11,509 nt of DNA, taken from Gammaproteobacteria bacterium (GTDB lineage: Bacteria > Pseudomonadota > Gammaproteobacteria > UBA9214). The notes under the pieces were generated by a model. It was not told where the DNA came from and did no database searches. It worked only from the letters and a program-made list of their open reading frames with translations. This document shows positions 1 through 6,101 of the stretch, piece by piece (position 1 is the stretch's first letter; each line of letters starts with the position of its first letter). The position numbers and the translations under genes are program-made. The stretch spans positions 1-11,509 of the forward strand of contig JAUVNM010000024.1 in assembly GCA_030599705.1 (NCBI GenBank), given 5' to 3'.

Positions 1-467
1 AGGACCCCGACGGCCAGCAGTGGCCACAGCAATTTCCTCCCCAGCCCGGGCGACAGGTATTCACCGACGACTATGGAGAAGAATGCCATGAAGGCCAGCG
101 TCATCGGTAGCCGGTCCCAGACCAGGGTTTCATTGGACGGATCGAGGTGGTAATAACCGGAACCGAAACCGGTCAGGAATACGCCGGCAAAAAATACCAT
201 ATAGACCGGGCGCAATTCGGGTAACCCGCCTGCCACCGGCTGCCGGCCGGCCAGCAGCAGGATTCCGAGCAGCCCGGCGATCACGAACGGCACGTTGGAG
301 GCAACGTTCCAGAAATTCGGGATACCGTAGAGCGTCCGTTGATCGACGAAGTTGTGGTAGGCCGGGTCCTGCGGAATGGGGTGCATGAAAGAGACCGCGG
401 TAATCGCCAGCACCGCGACCCCGAACAGGCACACCAGCTTGAATGTAGTACAGGTGTCAGAGCACAT
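1..467 (-). CDS. Alkaline ceramidase-like (CREST family) multi-pass membrane protein, C-terminus outside window
   Basis: This is the first 155 codons of an integral membrane protein; the gene continues past the left edge. Hydrophobic segments are visible at about residues 9-28, 57-75, 86-103, 120-137 and from 145 on. The region PNFWNVASNVPF (50-61) and the block around SGYYH (103-107) and WDRLPM (117-122) match the alkaline ceramidase/phytoceramidase family. In human ACER3 the active-site residues Ser77, His81 and Asp92 are spaced 4 and 11 residues apart; here Ser103, His107 and Asp118 have exactly the same spacing. The HxxxH pair that completes the zinc site should be in the missing C-terminal part. 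The family hydrolyses an amide or related bond in membrane lipids; the bacterial substrate is unknown and ceramide itself is only a guess. The ATG overlaps the amgK stop by 11 bases, so translation is probably coupled and the two are one transcription unit. Family call is fairly sure, function is not. Confidence 0.8.
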   Translation of the reverse strand, partial: MCSDTCTTFKLVCLFGVAVLAITAVSFMHPIPQDPAYHNFVDQRTLYGIPNFWNVASNVPFVIAGLLGILLLAGRQPVAGGLPELRPVYMVFFAGVFLTGFGSGYYHLDPSNETLVWDRLPMTLAFMAFFSIVVGEYLSPGLGRKLLWPLLAVGV

Positions 468-1437
468 GCTTCTCAATAAACTCCCCCAGCCCTGCCAGCT
501 CCGGGTACTGGCCAGCCACCTCCACAACATAGCCCAGCGTGCGCGGAATATCGTCGAGGTAACCGGGCTTGCCGTCCCGGTGGTTGAGGCGGGCGAAAAT
601 GCCGGCGGCCTTGAGGTGGCGCTGCACACCCATCAGGTCGAACCAGCGCAGAAATTGCTGCGGGTCCTCATGCTCCTCGCGCAGGATGCCGGACTGCAGC
701 GCGAGCTCCTGGTAACCCAGCGCCCAGTCCTCGACGCGCGCAGGCGGCCACTGGATGTAACAGTCACGCAGCAGTGACACGAGATCATAGGTCACCGGGC
801 CGATGACGGCATCCTGAAAATCAAGGATACCGGGGTTGTTGCGGTCGGTGACCATGAGGTTGCGGGAATGGTAATCACGGTGCACGCAGACCTGCGGTTG
901 TGCCAGCGCATTGTCCGCCAGCAGGATAAACGCCGCGCCAAGCATGTCCGACTGCTCCTTGTCCAGCGTGATCCCGAGGTGCGTGCCGACCAGCCAGTCC
1001 CGGAACAGCGCCATCTCGTTCATCAACAGCGTACGGTCGTAGTCCGGGAGCGCCCCGGCCCCGGGATCGCAGGCCTGGATGGCCGCCAGCGCACCGAGGG
1101 CATCGCCGTACAGGCGCTCGACCGAGTCGTCGCTTAATTCATCAAGGTACAGGGTGCTGCCAAGATCGCCGAGCAGCAGGTAGCCCTGTTCGAGGTCCTG
1201 ATCGATGATCTCCGGGACATTCAGCCCGGCATCGAACAGCATCCTGGCCACGGTGACAAACGGGCGCGAGTCCTCCTTGTCCGGCGGGGCATCCATGACG
1301 ATCAGGCTGGCTCCAGTGTGCATTACCCGGAAGTAGCGCCGGAAACTGGCATCGCTGGAGGCCGGTGTCAGGGTGTATTCGCTGAATGCGAGTTCCGTTT
1401 CCAGCCAGTGTTTCAGGGCTTCGAGTCGTTCGGGCAC
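457..1437 (-). CDS. amgK: N-acetylmuramate/N-acetylglucosamine kinase AmgK (aminoglycoside phosphotransferase fold)
   Basis: A 326-residue cytoplasmic kinase. AmgK phosphorylates the anomeric carbon of MurNAc (and GlcNAc) using ATP, the step before MurU makes UDP-MurNAc in the peptidoglycan recycling route that bypasses de novo synthesis and fosfomycin. Visible signatures are the N-terminal nucleotide loop SSDASFRRYFRV (27-38), the hinge segment GYLLLGDLG (85-93), the catalytic loop HRDYHSRNLM (186-195, with Asp188 the catalytic base and Asn193 a metal ligand) and LDFQDA (205-210, with Asp206 in the DFG-like position). Length is normal for the family. The start is GTG at 1437, chosen because AAGGAA (minus strand, 1449-1444) sits 6 bases upstream and the N-terminus aligns with AmgK proteins. 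It has its own probable promoter at 1479-1487. The usual partner murU is not next to it in the window; the overlapping downstream gene is ceramidase-like. General aminoglycoside-phosphotransferase-fold membership is certain, the AmgK assignment very likely. Confidence 0.88.
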   Translation of the reverse strand: MPERLEALKHWLETELAFSEYTLTPASSDASFRRYFRVMHTGASLIVMDAPPDKEDSRPFVTVARMLFDAGLNVPEIIDQDLEQGYLLLGDLGSTLYLDELSDDSVERLYGDALGALAAIQACDPGAGALPDYDRTLLMNEMALFRDWLVGTHLGITLDKEQSDMLGAAFILLADNALAQPQVCVHRDYHSRNLMVTDRNNPGILDFQDAVIGPVTYDLVSLLRDCYIQWPPARVEDWALGYQELALQSGILREEHEDPQQFLRWFDLMGVQRHLKAAGIFARLNHRDGKPGYLDDIPRTLGYVVEVAGQYPELAGLGEFIEKHVL

Positions 1438-1478
1438 GCGGGATTCCTTGAATGTTTGATGAAGATAAAAAGACCCTG

Positions 1479-1487
1479 ATTATAGCA
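1479..1487 (-). promoter_or_regulatory. Extended -10 promoter for amgK
   Basis: Read on the minus strand this is TGCTATAAT: a perfect sigma-70 -10 hexamer (1484-1479) preceded by the TGn extension (1487-1485). It lies 41 bases upstream of the GTG start of amgK, leaving room for a short leader with the AAGGAA ribosome site. No good -35 hexamer is found at 16-18 bases spacing; that position falls inside the repeat element that begins at 1488. Extended -10 promoters can work without a -35, so activity is plausible but not shown. Confidence 0.6.
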
Positions 1488-1574
1488 AGTAGGTTGGGCT
1501 GAACATCGTGAAGCCCAACGTCAGAGACATACCGGCATCGTGAGTTGGGCTTCGCACGCTCAGCCCAACCTACT
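1488..1574. repeat. REPIN-like element A: paired GTAG-type REP hairpins with 15-bp terminal inverted repeats
   Basis: The ends are a perfect 15-base inverted repeat (AGTAGGTTGGGCTGA at 1488-1502 and its complement at 1560-1574). Each half is itself a hairpin: GTTGGGCT (1493-1500) pairs with AGCCCAAC (1512-1519), and GTTGGGCT (1544-1551) pairs with AGCCCAAC (1562-1569). Each hairpin is preceded on its own strand by GTAG (1489-1492, and 1573-1570 on the minus strand). GTAG plus palindrome is the hallmark of REP sequences moved by RAYT (TnpA-REP) transposases; two in inverted order make a REPIN. No RAYT gene is in the window. The element fills most of the 132-base gap between the RND gene and amgK, overlaps the RND stop codon, and could act as a transcription terminator or mRNA 3' stabiliser for the pump gene. 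Confidence 0.8.
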
Positions 1575-4500
1575 GACTACGCCCGAACCACGCACCAACC
1601 AGTTTGTAGATCTTCTCTCTTGCGTCGTTGGCGATCAGGTAGAAGCACGGGATTGCGATCAGGATGATGCCGGTGGCGAATAGCAGGCCAAAGCCGAGGC
1701 TGACGGCCATCGGTGACAGGAACGCGGTCTGCCCGGTGGCGAAAAAGATCAGTGGCGAGATGCCGAGGAAAGTGGTCACGCTGGTCAGCAGAATCGGCCG
1801 TGCGCGTACCCGGCCGGCCTCGATCATGGCCTCCACGCGATCCAGTCCATCGCGGCGCATGCGCTCGGCAAAATTGATCAGGATCAGCGAATCATTGACG
1901 ACGATGCCGGTCAGCGCCAGGAATCCGATCATGGAGAGAAACTGCAGGTTATAACCAAACAGGATGTGCCCGACGACCACGCCGATAAAACCGAAGGGAA
2001 TGGCAAACATGATGACCAGCGGATCGATCAGGGAGCGAAACAGCGCCGCGAGGATAAAAAAGATAAACGCGCCGGCTATCAACAGCGCATCGCGCATACC
2101 CTGGAACGATTCCGCTGCATCCTTCTTTTCACCGAGAAACAGCAAGGTGTAACCGGGCAGCTGGCGTTCCAGAGCAGCGAACTCGGTACGCACATGCTCG
2201 GTCACCACCAGCGGGGTCGTGACCTGGTCATCGACCTCGGCCGTCACCAGCCCGAGGCGCCGGGTATCACGGCGGCTGATGGTATTCATGGCGCGTCCGG
2301 CCACGATATCCGCGACATCCCCGAGATATACCAGCCGCCCGTCATCCAGGGTGATGGGCAGGTTTTCGAGGTCACTGGACTGGCGGATCGTCTCCGGGTA
2401 AATCACGCGCACCGGGATACGCTCGTCGCCGTAGGTGACATGCACGGCCTCGACCCCGAGAAACCCGGTACGCACGGAATCGGCCAGGTCATTCTGGGTC
2501 AGCCCCAGTTCCCGGCCACGGTCGTTCAGGCTGTACTGGTACTCGAGCTTGCCCGGCTCCAGGTTCTGGCGCACGTCGTGCACACCGGGCAGGCGCTTGA
2601 GGTAACCCATAATCCGTCCGGCCTGCTCACGCAGTACGCTCACATCAGGGCCGCTGACCCCGACCTCGATGTCCGCACCGGCCGGCCCGCCCTGCGGGCG
2701 CTGGATCGACACGCGGCTGATACCGGCAATGCCATTGAACTTCTCCCGCAGCTCGTTGATGATGTCCTCGGTCGGCCGCTCGCGGCTGCCCTCCCAGCGG
2801 AACTTCAGACTGACGAACGGCGTGACAAAGCGCTCGATGAAACCGTGCGGCTGCATTTTCTTCAGGTCGACCACCAGCTGGATATAGTGACTGCCGGTCT
2901 GGAAGCGGTTGAAGTCGATGAAGGTCACGCCGACGTTGGTCAACAGGGTGTCCAGCTCGTCCGCGTCCAGTGACTCGAGGACAACTGACTCCATCTGCGT
3001 CGCCAGTTTCGCGGTGTCCTCGAGGCTGTAGGTTTGCGGCGCCTCGGCATTGACAAAGAACTGACCGATATCGACGTGACCGAACAACAGGAACGGGATA
3101 CGGGTCGCCGCCCAGGTCACGGTGACCGCCAGCACGCCAATGGTAAACAGTGTCACGAAGTAGCGGTTGTTCAGCGACCAGCGCAACAGGCCGGTGTAGC
3201 GATTGAGCAGCGCGCCCCAGTCGATGCGGCTGCGCCGGCTGTTGTTCCCGACACGCAGCAGCTCCGCCGCGTGCGAGGGCAATACCCCGAAGGCCTCCCA
3301 CAGCGAGCCCAGCAGCGCGGCACTGACCACCACCGGGATTACGGCGATGAACGCACCGAGGATGCCGTGAATGGCGAACATCGGCAGGAAGGCGGCAACT
3401 GTTGTGGCGGTGCTCGCGACCACCGGCCACAGCACCTCGCGTGCACCAACACGTGCCGCCTCCGCGGCCGGCTTGCCCATTTCCATGTGCCGGTAGACGT
3501 TTTCGGTCACGATAATGGCATCATCCACGATCAACCCGAGCGCGATCAGAAAGGCAAACAGCGACACCATGTTGATGGAGTAACCGAGGTAGTGAATCGC
3601 CGCAACCGCCACCAGGAACGACACCGGGATACCGAGTGCGGTAATCAGCGCCACCCGGAAGTTCAGAAACAGGTACAACGACAGCAGCACCAGCATCAGC
3701 CCTACCAGACCGGAGGACTTGACCGTATTGAGGCGCGTCTTCACGTAGACCGACAGGTCGCTGAACAGCCCCACCCGGATACTCGGTGGCAACTCGTTTC
3801 CCAGGTCAGCGGCAAACGCGCGTACCTCATCAGCCACATCGATGGTCGAGGCATCCACGGTCTTGGTTACCGTGAGATTGACGGATGGACGGCCATTGAA
3901 GCGGCCGATGGTCTGCGCTTCCTCCAGGCGCCGCTCGATGTGCGCCACTTCTCCGAGCCGCAGCTGGCCACCGGACGGGTTGCTGCGTATCACGATGCCG
4001 GCAATCTGTTGCGGGTCCGGCGGCACACCACGGCCGCGCAGCAGGATGTCTCCCTCCCGCGCCTTCAGCGACCCGCCGGGCAGATCGCGCAGGTTGCCAC
4101 GCACCGCGGCCAGCACCTGCCCGAGCGACACCGTGCGCGCCGCCATCCGGTACGGGTCAACCTCGACCCAGATTTCCCATTCACGGTTGCCGGCGACACT
4201 GACACTGGCCACGCCGGGAATCCGCAGCATGCGCTGCTTGATGTCGTCGGCCTGGTCGTAGAGATAGCCGCGCGCCACGTCCCCGTACAGGGTCATGCTG
4301 ATCACGGGGAAACGCGTCTTCAGCCGGACCAGTTCCGGCTCCTCGGCCTCCTCCGGCAGATCGGTAATCTGGTCCAGTGCGGTCTGCGCATCGCGCATGT
4401 ACTGGTCGACATTGGTGCCCGGCTTGAGCTTGATCAGCGTCGTCGACAGACCTTCACTGCTGGTCGACGTCATCACGTCGATCTCCGCCATGCCGTCGAA

Positions 4501-4710
4501 TTCCTCCTCGACCGGAATCGTGACCTGGCTCTCGACCTCCTCCGGCGAGGCGCCCTCGAATTCGACATTGATACTGACGGCATCGAGCTCCACCACCGGG
4601 AACATTTCCTGCGGCATGGCGCGCCACGACAGCACACCCAGGATGATGACAATGGCCAGCAGCAAGTTGGTCAGCAGCGGGTTATTGATGGCAAAGCGGA
4701 TCAGGGGCAT
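1570..4710 (-). CDS. RND-family inner-membrane efflux pump (AcrB/MdtB-like permease subunit)
   Basis: A 1046-residue resistance-nodulation-division transporter, the proton-driven inner-membrane engine of a tripartite efflux pump. The duplicated RND layout is intact: TM1 at about 13-30, large periplasmic loop, TM2-6 at about 330-480, TM7 near 520, second periplasmic loop, TM8-12 at about 875-1030. The proton-relay pair Asp396-Asp397 in TM4 (LGLIVDDAIIVTEN) is present. In TM10 the Lys of AcrB is replaced: the motif is GIVVNDSLILINF with Asn939-Asp940, a pattern I recall from a non-AcrB RND subclass. I start at ATG 4710 because MPLIRFAINNPLLTNLLL is the typical RND N-terminus; the frame stays open 21 codons further to a TTG at 4773, but that part is repeat-derived. 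No clear Shine-Dalgarno precedes 4710. The stop TAG is part of repeat A. It lies downstream of the adaptor gene in one probable operon; no TolC-type gene is present, so the outer-membrane channel must be shared. Substrate unknown. Confidence 0.93.
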   Translation of the reverse strand: MPLIRFAINNPLLTNLLLAIVIILGVLSWRAMPQEMFPVVELDAVSINVEFEGASPEEVESQVTIPVEEEFDGMAEIDVMTSTSSEGLSTTLIKLKPGTNVDQYMRDAQTALDQITDLPEEAEEPELVRLKTRFPVISMTLYGDVARGYLYDQADDIKQRMLRIPGVASVSVAGNREWEIWVEVDPYRMAARTVSLGQVLAAVRGNLRDLPGGSLKAREGDILLRGRGVPPDPQQIAGIVIRSNPSGGQLRLGEVAHIERRLEEAQTIGRFNGRPSVNLTVTKTVDASTIDVADEVRAFAADLGNELPPSIRVGLFSDLSVYVKTRLNTVKSSGLVGLMLVLLSLYLFLNFRVALITALGIPVSFLVAVAAIHYLGYSINMVSLFAFLIALGLIVDDAIIVTENVYRHMEMGKPAAEAARVGAREVLWPVVASTATTVAAFLPMFAIHGILGAFIAVIPVVVSAALLGSLWEAFGVLPSHAAELLRVGNNSRRSRIDWGALLNRYTGLLRWSLNNRYFVTLFTIGVLAVTVTWAATRIPFLLFGHVDIGQFFVNAEAPQTYSLEDTAKLATQMESVVLESLDADELDTLLTNVGVTFIDFNRFQTGSHYIQLVVDLKKMQPHGFIERFVTPFVSLKFRWEGSRERPTEDIINELREKFNGIAGISRVSIQRPQGGPAGADIEVGVSGPDVSVLREQAGRIMGYLKRLPGVHDVRQNLEPGKLEYQYSLNDRGRELGLTQNDLADSVRTGFLGVEAVHVTYGDERIPVRVIYPETIRQSSDLENLPITLDDGRLVYLGDVADIVAGRAMNTISRRDTRRLGLVTAEVDDQVTTPLVVTEHVRTEFAALERQLPGYTLLFLGEKKDAAESFQGMRDALLIAGAFIFFILAALFRSLIDPLVIMFAIPFGFIGVVVGHILFGYNLQFLSMIGFLALTGIVVNDSLILINFAERMRRDGLDRVEAMIEAGRVRARPILLTSVTTFLGISPLIFFATGQTAFLSPMAVSLGFGLLFATGIILIAIPCFYLIANDAREKIYKLVGAWFGRSQ

Positions 4711-4724
4711 GGGGCTTGGTATGT

Positions 4725-4805
4725 CAGGCGGAATAAATTCCGCCCTACAATACCTTTCTCCGGCCTGCAACACCGTTCTTTGTAGGGCCGAATTTATTCG
4801 GCCTG
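4725..4805. repeat. REPIN-like element B: two GTAG-type palindromes in inverted order
   Basis: The left palindrome GGCGGAATAAATTCCGCC (4727-4744) and the right one GGCCGAATTTATTCGGCC (4786-4803) are both self-complementary, with 8-bp stems. Each carries GTAG on its own strand (4748-4745 minus, 4782-4785 plus), here facing inward, the opposite of element A. The two 26-base arms (4725-4750 and 4780-4805) are inverted copies differing at only two positions, and these two differences pair with one another, so each stem is preserved. The 29-base middle shows no structure. The element occupies nearly all of the 95-base gap between the adaptor stop codon, which it directly abuts, and the RND start. 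In the transcript it would place two stable hairpins between the two pump cistrons. It could be an insulating or mRNA-processing structure, or simply an insertion. Confidence 0.8.
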
Positions 4806-5984
4806 TTACAAATCTGCATCCGGCACCTGCACCTGCTGGCCATCACTCAGGGCGGCGACGTCGCGTACCACGATGACTTCATCAGGCTCCAGGCCACTGT
4901 GGACCACCTGCAGGTCATTTACCCGGCGGCCGGTAATCACCTCGGTACGTGCCAGTACAGCATCGATCACGCGGAACACGTAACTGTGGCCCTCATCCTG
5001 CAGCACGGCCGTCACCGGCACCGCAATGACCTGCTCAAGGGGGCGCAATGGCAGCTGCACCCGCGCCACCATACCGGAACGCGCACCACCACCCGGCAGT
5101 CGCACCCGCAGTGCATGGGTAAAGGTCACCGGATCGGGATCGGTCTGCAGGGCGACAATCTTTCCCTCCTGGGGGTGGCCATTGACCTGGACATTCACCT
5201 GCTGACCCGGTGCAAGGGCCTGTGCCAGTTCGCCACGCACCTCGACATAGAGATCGAGCCTGGAAGTATCGATCAGCTCCAGCACCGCATCGTTCGGTGT
5301 TACGTAATCACCGACCTGCACCTCCACGGCATTCACAATGCCCGCAAACGGCGCCGGCAGCCGGGTACGCGACAGGTCGCGCGCCGCGCGGTTGCGCTCG
5401 GCCTGTAACAGTGCAAGCCGTGCAGCCTCGGTAGCGACGCTGTTATTCAGCTCGGCCACTTCCGACTCCAGCTGCAACAGCTTGATGCGTGCCTCGTCGA
5501 GCCGCGACCTCGAAATCAGCGAGTCCTTGCCGAGGGTCTCAAGCCGGGTAACCTCAGCTTCCTGCAACTTCCGGTTGCGCTGCGCCAGCTTGAGCAATTC
5601 ACGGTCACGTTCGATATTGCTGCTTTCCAGCTGCAATCGCGCCTCTGCACTGTCGAGGGCATCCTGGAAATCACCGGCCACCAGTGCCAGCAACAGGGCA
5701 TCGGCCTCGACCACCTGGCCGGGCTCGACACGGCGCTCCTGCACCTGCCCGCTGAGTTCAAAATGCAGCATGGCCTTGCGCATGGGCTCGAGGCGGCCGC
5801 TCACGGTCTCGTATGGCACCAGGTCATGGATCTGCACGGCCGCGGACGTGATGCGCAGGGCCGAGGCCTTGCGCAGCTCCGGCGCCTTTTCCGGGCGCGT
5901 CAGCAACAACAGGACCACCAGCCCGGCGAGCGCGATCAGCAGGTTGCGTTGGGTAATTTTATTAAACGGCAGCACAAGTGACAA
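4806..5984 (-). CDS. RND efflux periplasmic adaptor (membrane fusion protein, HlyD/AcrA family)
   Basis: A 392-residue adaptor that bridges the inner-membrane RND pump and an outer-membrane channel. Order of parts: short cytoplasmic tail, one N-terminal membrane anchor (about 15-29, no lipobox Cys), first half of the lipoyl/barrel-sandwich domain (about 70-105), a long alpha-helical coiled-coil hairpin rich in Leu, Glu and Arg (about 106-204), second lipoyl half with LPAPFAGIV and VGDYV (209-228), beta-barrel (about 240-312) and a membrane-proximal domain to the end. Length is usual. It lies immediately upstream of the RND gene on the same strand, so the two form one pump operon. The start is uncertain: the best-fitting first codon is TTG at 5984, with GTG at 5975 as alternative, and neither has a recognisable Shine-Dalgarno sequence. 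Its stop codon TAA (4808-4806) directly adjoins repeat B. Substrate range cannot be read from the sequence. Confidence 0.92.
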   Translation of the reverse strand: MSLVLPFNKITQRNLLIALAGLVVLLLLTRPEKAPELRKASALRITSAAVQIHDLVPYETVSGRLEPMRKAMLHFELSGQVQERRVEPGQVVEADALLLALVAGDFQDALDSAEARLQLESSNIERDRELLKLAQRNRKLQEAEVTRLETLGKDSLISRSRLDEARIKLLQLESEVAELNNSVATEAARLALLQAERNRAARDLSRTRLPAPFAGIVNAVEVQVGDYVTPNDAVLELIDTSRLDLYVEVRGELAQALAPGQQVNVQVNGHPQEGKIVALQTDPDPVTFTHALRVRLPGGGARSGMVARVQLPLRPLEQVIAVPVTAVLQDEGHSYVFRVIDAVLARTEVITGRRVNDLQVVHSGLEPDEVIVVRDVAALSDGQQVQVPDADL

Positions 5985-6101
5985 AAATGTTTGAATATAA
6001 AGCCATTCTATGCGATTTTAGCTTGCGCCCGCCAGCAGGAAACCATGCGTAGACAAGCTCGCCAGGGCGCAAACCAGTAATCCAAAACCGGGACGCATTC
6101 A
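5985..6101. promoter_or_regulatory. Divergent intergenic region between adaptor/RND operon and lptD operon
   Basis: This 117-base gap must hold the start signals of both divergent operons unless they extend into coding sequence. Its left part is clearly AT-rich compared with the surroundings. Candidate -10 hexamers on the minus strand are TAAAAT (6020-6015), TAGAAT (6010-6005) and TATATT (5999-5994); on the plus strand TATAAA (5996-6001). None has a convincing -35 partner at normal spacing, so I do not choose one. A sigma-E type promoter, known for lptD in E. coli, was looked for and not found: GGAAACC at 6038 resembles a -35 but has no matching -10. Confidence 0.35.
6045..6080 (+). other. 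Possible 11-codon leader ORF upstream of and in frame with lptD
   Basis: An ATG at 6045 preceded by AGGAA (6037-6041) opens an 11-codon frame (MRRQARQGANQ) ending at TAA 6078-6080. It is in the same frame as lptD, whose GTG begins 21 bases after this stop. The ribosome site in front of this ATG looks better than the one in front of the lptD GTG (GGGA, 6090-6093, 8 bases away). It may be a translated leader allowing reinitiation at lptD, or chance. A basic, non-conserved-looking peptide gives no hint of function. Confidence 0.3.

Noticed and set aside
130..432. A 100-codon open frame on the minus strand near the left edge
   Set aside because: It is in a different frame from the ceramidase-like gene, which gives a membrane protein with conserved motifs; this frame is Arg/Pro-rich and looks like a shadow.
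1488..1574. Fragment of an insertion sequence at repeat A
   Set aside because: Only 87 bases, no transposase coding remnant and no evident target-site duplication; the GTAG-hairpin design fits a REP pair better.
4711..4773. N-terminal extension of the RND pump from TTG 4773
   Set aside because: The extra 21 codons are mostly repeat B sequence and precede the typical RND N-terminus at ATG 4710.
3034..4785. A long open frame (583 codons) on the plus strand opposite the RND gene
   Set aside because: It is antisense to a clear RND pump, is full of His, Gln and Arg as expected from the complement of GC-rich coding DNA, and shows no domain.
5962..6006. A 14-codon frame on the minus strand overlapping the adaptor start (ATG 6006)
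   Set aside because: Out of frame with the adaptor and with no convincing ribosome site; probably chance.
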